This document shows, piece by piece, positions 17,909-24,803 of a stretch of DNA of 24,803 bases (its first letter is position 1; each line of letters begins with the position of its first letter). A program made the translations under genes and the position numbers. Under the pieces are notes generated by a model, which did not search any database, was not told the origin of the DNA, and worked only from the letters and a program-made list of their open reading frames with translations. This stretch comes from Penium margaritaceum (taxonomy: Eukaryota > Streptophyta > Zygnematophyceae > Desmidiales > Peniaceae), in NCBI GenBank assembly GCA_023375785.1, contig SZWC01008690.1, positions 76,776 to 101,578 on the forward strand. The letters are read 5' to 3'.

Positions 17909-18400
17909 CAAATGCTTCCCCGAGAGAGAGAGAAGAAAACATGTCGATTACAGACAACCGTCGGATCTCCACATTGGCGGACAGCACCAACCGGCGATGC
18001 AAATTAGAGCAAAAACATTGTTTGGACCGTTCGTCCAAACGCCGTCCAATCGGCAAAGAGAGTATTGCATCGAGCCGAGAGAGCCGAGATGGAGGAGGGA
18101 CGGAGTTGGACAAGCCGAGAGAGCCAGGAGCCGAGAGATTTAAATGAAAAATGACTAGTCGTTTTGACCGGCCGCTCAAACGCTCCCCATGGAAAGCAAC
18201 CCGAGAGCAATTGCCCGAGAGGCCGTGGGGAGCCTGGAAAAAGCTTGCCGGGAGCCTGCTGAGGAGGTGGGAGCGATTCTCCCCCACTCCTCACCATAGC
18301 ACCAAGGGGGGCCGAGGGGAGCGAACCTCTCCCTCCCCCCCTTCCTTGTCTTTGGCGCCAAAGGAGGAGGAGGGGGCCGTTCGCCCTCCCCCCCCCTTTA
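17909..18400 (+). other. Leader or possible gag start of the third element
   Basis: After the PBS comes a GA-rich tract and an ATG at 17941 opening a 69-codon frame (MSITDNRRISTLADSTNRR...) that ends at 18147. This could be a truncated gag start or chance; I see no Gag motif. A perfect hairpin (GTTTGGAC/GTCCAAAC, 18020-18027 and 18033-18040) and repeated GCCGAGAGAGCC blocks are present. From 18290 the sequence turns into G/C-rich precursors of the minisatellite. No pol sequence follows, so the element is truncated or non-autonomous. Confidence 0.45.
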
Positions 18401-19030
18401 ACGTGGGCCGACGGCCCATGGGGAGGAAAGGAGGCGCCTCCCACTCCCCTCCCCGCTCTCACGTGGGCCGACAGCCCATGGGGGAAGGAGACGGGCATCT
18501 CACCCTCCCCCCCCGTCTCATATGGGCCGACATCCCATGGGGGAGGAGAGGGGCGTCCCCCCCTCCCTCCCCCCGTCTCATGTGGGCTGACGGCCCAAGG
18601 GGGAGGAGAGGGGGCGTTTGCCATCTCCCCCCCCTTTCGCGTGGGCCGACAGTCCAAGGGTGAGGGAAGGGGACGTCTCCCCCTCCTCCCGTCTTGAGGG
18701 CCGTCAGCCCAGGGGGAAGAGAGGGGGTGTCACCCCTCCTCCCAGCCCCCTTCACGTGGGCTGATAGCCCAAGGGCGAGGAGGGGGTGCGTCTCCCCCCC
18801 CCTCTTTTCATGCGGGCCAACAGCCCAAGAGGGAGGAGAGGGGACGTCCAACCCTCTCGTGGCCGACGGCCAATGGGGGAAGGAGGAAGGCGTTCCTCCC
18901 CCCCCCTCTCCTTCTCCTTCACAAGGGCCGACAGCCCCGGGGGAGGCAAGGAGGCGGACTACCACGTCCCCCCCTCACACGGGCCAACTGCCCAAGGAGG
19001 AAGGTGAGGAGGAAGTTTCCTCCATCCTCC
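18401..19030. repeat. GC-rich minisatellite, about 11 units of about 60 bp
   Basis: Unit starts near 18401, 18461, 18520, 18580, 18639, 18694, 18754, 18810, 18857, 18921 and 18977 (mostly 55-60 bp apart). Each has a GTGGGCCGACGGCCCA-type hairpin core, a purine run (GGGGGAGGAGAGGGG) and a pyrimidine run (CTCCCCCCCTCCCCC). The GGGC-N5-GCCC pairing, or an equivalent GGCC stem, is kept in about nine of 11 units. Open frames on both strands are Pro/Gly/Arg-rich products of the repeat, not genes. Confidence 0.93.
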
Positions 19031-20259
19031 ACCCTCCGTCGGAGAGCATTACCCCACAGATGCTAAGAACGCCAGGTATAGGCGGACATTTCGCTATACG
19101 TCGTGCGTGAGTAGCGCAGCGAGTAGCACTTCGATCTGGGAGTGAGAAGTGAGAGGTTTGACCCTCGGAAAGATGACTTGGGGCTTTTTCTACCCAAACA
19201 ACCTTCCTTTTTGGACCCGGTCAGGTTCACACAAATCCGAAGACAAGTCCGACGGTTGGTTTCCATTTTGGACGTCGTAAAACCAGTGTGAAGCTCCGAC
19301 CGACCGAAAAATTCTCGTCAAATGGAAGAAAAAATCTCTTGGTGCCACTAGCACTAGAGGTGAGGACGATTTCCTTGATCAAATCCGGGATTGACAGTGT
19401 CGATCATGCGGTTGCCACCATATAATGGTAAAATGCTCCAATTGAGCGCATAAATACTTCTTGTTATATGAAATATTTAAGCAATCCATTTTTCTAAAAA
19501 TGGAAGATGGGGAAAATCGGTCATCTCCCCGGCACACCAGAAGGTGTCGCTTTTGAGGGAACAAGTTGTTCCATGCAACGAAATCGCATTCGGAATGCAG
19601 CCAAAGTAAATATGCTTCATCGCGGGAAGATAAGAACAGATGTTTACTATTTTTTTAAATAAACCTCAAAATTTGAGGTTCTGCGTTGAACAAAACCCGA
19701 TATGGGTGATCGCTAAAAGCCACGACATGGCTTAATGCAGGTTGTACATGTTCTAAACACTTCTGTTTGTGCAAACGACAGCGGTGTGCACCAGGTTGCA
19801 AAATCACATCGGTGACGCACATCGAGATAAATTCTCAATTCAAGTTAAAATGACAAAAGCACTAGACGTGCTGCGATCACTCATCTACTTACTACAGTAA
19901 TGCAAAACGTGCAGACTACACAAAAAGAGTGTCGATAGCACAGTTATACGGGCGTTGGTCACGTCATCTACGGAAGTGCTGATGGCACTATTGGTGTAGC
20001 CTGGCAGTTCCACGCCGACTGGTTGAAGGAGCCACGTGGCTCGAGCTGGGTCACCTGGGACTGTGGGCGGCGAGACGGGATGTCTCGAAGGTCGGAGACC
20101 CTCAAGCACCGCGGTTTTGGCCTAGTCGGCCAAGAATTCTGTCGAATCCACTACAACAGGCAAGAGCACATGTGTTGGTTGCGTATCCACGTGGGTGCGG
20201 GTTGCACCAAGGATACTGGGTAAGTCATTTGTGCGTGGATTTCAATGAATGGAGAATGG
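19031..20259. other. Unassigned DNA
   Basis: No recognisable gene, RNA or element. Frames are all under 75 codons. 19490-19505 has an AT-rich patch, and short dyads are scattered. I see no LTR end matching the third element here. Confidence 0.5.
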
Positions 20260-20680
20260 GAGTACCAATCGCACTCTTTGTACACGTGATAATGAATATC
20301 CCCGCACGAAGGTCGATTGCACAATTTTGACAAGTGCCAGTTGCACTTGGAACCTGACCAACATGGGACATGCAATTGTTTCCTTCACGCGAGTACCAAA
20401 ATACACAGTTACCATGAGCGTGATATGTATGGCCAAGGAGTGCATCGGTTAAATTGTTGACATGAGTGCCAAATGCACCGTTGTCATAATGGTCAATTGC
20501 ACGATTGGCAAAAGCTGCGGGTTGCACTTTCGTCATGGGTGCCAAATGCACCACTAATGTGGGTGCCGAAGGCACTATGACCATGAGCTATGATGGGACT
20601 GGCAATGCTAGTGTTGATGGTATAACACATGTTATAAGATGCCCATTGCAACGATAACATAGGTGCCGATCGCACCCCGT
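20260..20680. repeat. Degenerate array of GTGC-N5-GCAC dyads
   Basis: Short palindromes recur: CAAGTGC-CAGTT-GCACTTG (20331-20349), GTGC-CAAAT-GCAC (20466-20478), GGTGC-CAAAT-GCACC (20538-20552), GTGCC-GAA-GGCAC (20563-20575) and GGTGC-CGATC-GCACC (20662-20676), with weaker copies (20260-20276, 20391-20406). Linkers often contain TCATRATGG or CCATGAG. On the minus strand copies read (S/G)AFGTH. It looks like an old minisatellite with a roughly 25-30 bp unit. The function is unknown. Confidence 0.65.
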
Positions 20681-21629
20681 TGTATCAAGTAGCAAGAACT
20701 AGCCAACTCGTTGCCTCATCAGACTAGCTTGAGATGTACCACTAGACAAAAGCATACGATCTATGCGCGGAGTGGTTCCATGGGCAAGTGCGTCAAGCAT
20801 GTTCTTCAAAACACCAAAAACATGTTGTTTGGCGTTTACAAGGCATCTCGACGACGTCGAGGATGGTCATACTGTCCAATCCTTCAAATAGAGAACCAAC
20901 AGGTATGGCTAGAAACAATCACAGATAGTTGTGGTGATCAAAGGTATGCCCGCACGACATAACAAAAACACAGCGATCTTGGTCACCACCAACAGTGATG
21001 ACCATTCACCATGCCGATGGCAGTTTGGAAGATTACCTCCAAAGTTTGTACGAACCAAATTTCATCGGATGGATCACGTGTGACGAGGACGATTTCCTCA
21101 AAACTAGACCATGCTAAAGGTGGACAAACTCCTACCTGTTCATAGATTGCAGGCACTACAAAAGCCCGATCGGTTGAGAACCAATTCCAAAATCTTCACG
21201 GCTTGCATTACTGCGAGGGGTCAGCACACATGATGAAGCACCAAAGACAACCCACTTTTCAATGGATCATGGTATGCGATTCATGCCATTGAACTTCAAC
21301 CAAGTGAAGTTGGGTACACGACATGCGTGGACTACGTGCACGACATGCACAAAAACCTAATCCACTAAGTGTTGGTGCGTCGATCATGACACCTAGTTAT
21401 GGATAAGCTGGACAGACAAATGATCACAACGGTTTCATGACAGTTGAACAAGCTGATGATATCAGTTGATGTCTTGGATAAAAATGACAACACCATTTCA
21501 CCAAACAAGTAGTCTAGTGGGCATAGGACATGTGCCACAACATTCGCACGTCCCATTGCGCTACAGTGTTCAAAGACGAATGTGATCATTTCATGACTGT
21601 GTCCGTGGCATGACTATGTCATGAGATGT
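20681..21629. other. Unassigned DNA
   Basis: No recognisable gene. A CACTACAAAA string at 21153 recalls CACTA transposon ends, but no matching inverted end was found. A short CTCGAC/GTCGAG dyad lies near 20848-20862. Confidence 0.5.
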
Positions 21630-22359
21630 GAAACAGACCTGGTCTGTTAGCTCGCCAACTTCAATCCTCAAGGATTACCATCGTGACGCCTGTACACAGT
21701 GTGTAATGGATGCATCAGTACCTTTTGGAGGTTCTTTGCATCATCATTCATGGCCGATGCAAAATCGGTCCGTGATTGAACGTGTTTAAGGATGACATCC
21801 TTGAATGATGGATACTTATCGGGGTACCCGACCGCTACCAACGACAAAAAGCTACATGAGTCTACCGACAAACCTGTTCAAAGGACTAGGATCATTGTCA
21901 ATGGGGGTTGTGAATACACTAGAGAGGGGCAGAGACTCTTTGATGGATCCTCAACAAATTGAGATGCCGCAGTGCGGTGGTCGAAGATCGCAAGAGTCAA
22001 ATCTGACGTATGACAAGATTGTCTGAATGTCTAAAGTGGACAAATTTGAAGGCGACACCCTCAGTCTGTCATCACTCGGTGAGTGAATACGTTATGGACA
22101 TTGATAGACAAAAGTACGTGAACGGATGTCGATGACATAAATTCATCCACAATTTGGTAAAAATCCATTTCAGAGGAAATGAGGGACACTCATTTTCTAC
22201 TAATGGTGCTCCAGAGAACTATGACGATCTCATAGATTTCTAAAAACCAGCTACGACACAGTTGGGATCACGTCAAGGTCTAGGTTTTGTGCTCAAAACT
22301 TATGACCGTGGAGACGATCCATAAGCTGACAGCTTTATGGTAACAGTGTGTTTGCATCT
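21630..22359 (+). repeat. Direct repeat copy 1 (about 730 bp)
   Basis: It aligns along its whole length with 23479-24252, starting at GAAACAGACC and ending near CATCT. Shared landmarks include TTAGCTCGCCAACTTCAATC, TGATGGATCCTCAACAAATT and GACACAGTTGGGATCACGT. A 73-codon frame (21805-22026) is shared in part with copy 2, but most differences there change the amino acid and copy 2 has a stop, so it is not a conserved gene. The ends are not TG...CA, so these are not evident LTRs. Confidence 0.88.
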
Positions 22360-23478
22360 ACATCTTGGTGGTCCGACCGACCACATGAGTCATAATCAAC
22401 ACGGAGGTAAAATAATGACCAGTGTGTCAAAAATTTTGATGTGAAGGGACTCTTTAAGATGGGCATTAAGAAATGATATTTCTTATCAAATTATTCTGGT
22501 GTTTTGAGAAACGTCTCAAAGTTGAGGCCATCATGACATGGTACACTATTTGTGTACGTTCTGCTCTCCAAACATCGTGCCGATGGATTCCGGTCATACC
22601 AAGGCATGGTGTAGCACCAGCCATCCAATTTGTTGGAACAAAACCAAAATCCGAGAGAGATCATTATGACTACGGTGTAGTCGAATCATGCTTCACTGAC
22701 CCGAAAGATCATGGTGAAGCGACTCAAGCCCTTTTGTTTTGGGGGATGGTTCAATTGAAGTACATTGCCCAATGCAAGTATAATAAAACTTTGGATGTCG
22801 CTGCGGTGGTATCCACAATGGTGGATGTTTGCTGAGATGTCCTCCACGAGTTCCTCAGACGAGGCATATGGAAAACAACCTATTTAATGGAAGTACCGAA
22901 TGTACATAATAGAAGACATTGAAGCAGCACCGATTTTTGCAACTTGGCAAACACAATCCATTGACGGGACCCTGAATCGAACCCTTGCACCCGATTACGT
23001 AATCGCAAACAGATTCAGGAACTAGTTTTTCCAGGACCATCGGATGTGATTCTGAGGTGTTTGATCACAATCACATGGAACTGATACCTGAAAAGTGTTC
23101 TTCCAACTTGTACCGAAATGATTGTGATCATGGAACACGTATTTGGTGGATACCGTACGATGAATACTTTGTTAGTGGATGGAACCCATGGTTGTTGAGA
23201 TTGGTTATCTCAGTTGACCCAGTTGAAAAGCAGTGTGCTTTTAACGGGGATGTGAGCGACAGCCTACGGTACCCATTTTAGACAGAAATGAGGGGATGAT
23301 GGTTGAAACCAAGGTCATCTAGGTCGGAGCATTGTCGTGTCCAGTGATGGACCTTGACGGAAAATGCGCATGCCAGACGACCAATGCCGCCTCCTTGAAA
23401 GATGGGTGCAATCTTTGAATGGAAAGACAAGTGTGCTCAGCAACCATGTCTTAGGATCTTGGTGCCTCCCAACCCTAA
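22360..23478 (+). other. Unique interval between the direct repeats, with a 120-codon frame
   Basis: No confident assignment. The longest frame, 22473-22835, encodes MIFLIKLFWCFEKRL, then KPKSERDHYDYGVVESCF, ALLFWGMVQLKYIAQCKY. The GVV...LLFWGMVQLKYI stretch faintly resembles the DUF4216 region of CACTA (En/Spm) transposases, but the expected F-x-C-x-W-x-D end is absent. A second frame at 23057-23281 (IWWIPYDEYFVSGWNPWLLR) matches nothing I know. A 12-bp palindrome GATTACGTAATC lies near 22992. These may be remnants of one transposon. Confidence 0.35.
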
Positions 23479-24252
23479 GAAACAGACCAGGTTTGTTAGC
23501 TCGCCAACTTCAATCCTTAAGGATTGCCATCATGCTGCCTGTACATAGTGTGTAATGGATGCATCACTATCTTTTGGAGGTTCTTTGCGTTGCAGTCATA
23601 GCCGACGCAACACCGGTCCGTGATTGAACGTGCTTAAGGATGAGATCTTTGAATAAATTCTCAATGGCAAAACCATTGACACCCTCTCACTCAGTGAATG
23701 ATGGATACTAATGAGGGTACCCGACCGGTACCAACGATACAAAAGTACATGAGTGTACCGACAACCCTGTTCAAAGGACTAGGATTATAGTCAATGGGGG
23801 TTGTGAATGCACCAGACAAGGGCAAAGACTCTTTGATGGATCCTCAACAAATTGAGACGCCACAGTGTTGTGGTCAAAGATTGCAAGAGTCCAATCCGAC
23901 GTATGACAAGATTGACCGAATGTCGAAAGTGAACAAATTTGAAGGCGACACCTTCAGTCTATCATCACTTGGTGAGTGAATATGTTATGGACATTGATAG
24001 ACACAAGTACGTGAACCAATGTTCATGACATGAATTCATCCACATTTCGCTAGAAATCCATTTCAGAGAATATGAGGGACACTCATTTTCTACTTATGGT
24101 GCTCTAGAGAACTATGACAATGTCATAGATTTCTAAAAACCAGTTACGACACAGTTGGGATCACGTTAAGGTCTAGGTTTTGTGTCCAAAATTTATGACC
24201 ATGGAGACGATCTAAAAGCTCATAGCTTTATGCTAACGGTGTGTTAACATCT
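23479..24252 (+). repeat. Direct repeat copy 2 (about 774 bp)
   Basis: Second copy of 21630-22359, starting 1,849 bp after the first. It carries a 45-bp extra block at about 23655-23700 bounded by TGAAT on both sides, which explains the length difference. Otherwise the differences are mostly scattered substitutions. Confidence 0.88.
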
Positions 24253-24424
24253 GAATCGAAAACATACTTTGATATGAAACAAGGTTTCAATGTAGCAATA
24301 GAGGTGCACACGGCTACAAAGTAAGTGAAGTATACATAGAGTTTTTTTCATCATATTGTGTATTGATGTACTCATTAAATCAATATCCATCCATGTGTAT
24401 AAGAGTTTAAACAAATTCATGTCT
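24253..24424. other. Short unassigned AT-rich spacer
   Basis: AT-rich sequence between the direct repeat and the hexanucleotide satellite. No gene or repeat identified. Confidence 0.5.
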
Positions 24425-24803
24425 ACTTATTCACCTATTCCCTCACTTATACCAATACCTACTCCAAAACCTATGTCTATACCTATACCTACGCCTATCC
24501 TATGCCTATACATATGCCTATACCTATGCCTATACCTATACATATCCCTATACCTCTCCATATACCTATTCCTATACCTATACCTACGCCTATACCTTTG
24601 CTTATACCTATGCCTATACCTATACATATCCCTTTACCTATACCTATACCTATACCTACACCAATACCAAAACCTGTACCTATACCTATACCTATACCTT
24701 TACCTATACCTATACCTATACCTATACCTATACCTATACCTATACCTATACCTATACCTATACCTATACCTATACCTATACCTATACCTATACCTATACC
24801 TAT
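24425..24803. repeat. (CCTATA)n hexanucleotide satellite, continuing past the right edge
   Basis: Diverged units (CCTATG, CCTACG, CATATC, CCTTTG) fill the left part; from about 24701 to the end the array is uninterrupted CCTATA. The gradient from degenerate to pure suggests growth on the right. It is not the plant telomere repeat (CCCTAAA). The 66-codon Tyr/Arg frame on the minus strand is a product of the repeat. Confidence 0.97.

Noticed and set aside
18004..19110. Long Pro/Gly/Arg-rich frames on both strands (up to 217 codons)
   Set aside because: They arise from the ~60-bp GC-rich minisatellite, which is low in stop codons on both strands.
21153..21163. CACTACAAAA as a CACTA transposon end
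   Set aside because: No inverted partner end or 3-bp target duplication was found in the window.
22970..23010. tRNA-like B-box (GGGTTCGATTC on the minus strand)
   Set aside because: The flanking bases cannot pair as a T-stem, no A-box at the right distance was found, and no cloverleaf can be drawn.
21630..24252. Direct repeats as LTRs of one element
   Set aside because: Ends are not TG...CA, no primer-binding site follows copy 1 and no polypurine tract precedes copy 2.
24427..24627. Tyr/Arg-rich 66-codon frame
   Set aside because: Product of the CCTATA satellite.

Overview
The window is repeat-dominated nuclear DNA, most likely from a plant or other streptophyte. The lineage is inferred from three primer-binding sites that match the plant initiator-Met tRNA (TGGTATCAGAGC and close variants), and from the co-occurrence of Ty1/copia elements with a chromodomain-bearing Ty3/gypsy element. 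I cannot name the species. I see no convincing host gene, tRNA, rRNA or CRISPR array. Nearly every recognisable coding segment is a retrotransposon fragment, mostly inactivated.

Layout. (1) 1-2182: a copia element on the minus strand. Its gag frame is open for 290 codons and runs off the left edge. Its leader lies at 871-1392, and its LTR (1394-1772) is interrupted at an N (1393) where the LTR end and primer site are missing. (2) 1806-8265: a related copia element on the plus strand, head to head with the first: LTR, PBS (2420-2434), long leader, gag, protease, integrase and reverse transcriptase, truncated before RNase H is complete. It carries about 18 stops, mostly TAG, and several frameshifts. 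(3) 8280-14400: a minus-strand Ty3/gypsy chromovirus, in its own 5'-to-3' order PBS, gag with CCHC knuckle, protease, RT, RNase H, integrase, chromodomain. Its 3' end is lost at the junction with the copia element. A 983-bp TG...CA insertion with a 5-bp target duplication (probably a solo LTR) splits its RNase H. A 215-bp exact duplication separated by one N looks like an unmerged contig overlap.

(4) 14400-17497: probable gypsy LTR sequence, a GC-rich possible MITE (15025-15322), unassigned DNA, a 30-bp minisatellite and an (AC)42 microsatellite. (5) 17498-19030: a third LTR with its own PBS (17897-17908), a short leader, then a ~60-bp GC-rich minisatellite of about 11 units whose hairpin core is mostly kept. 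(6) 19031-24420: unassigned DNA containing a degenerate array of GTGC-N5-GCAC dyads (20260-20680) and a ~730-bp direct duplication (21630-22359 and 23479-24252). (7) 24425-24803: a (CCTATA)n hexanucleotide satellite running off the right edge.

The genes do not form a working pathway. The window records nested insertion, truncation and decay. The most interesting signals are the phased TGACGTCA array shared by the two copia leaders, the inverted LTR pair with a perfect 40-bp core, and the unusual dyad-bearing tandem arrays. Two single-N positions appear to be assembly problems and should be resolved before any biological reading of those spots.
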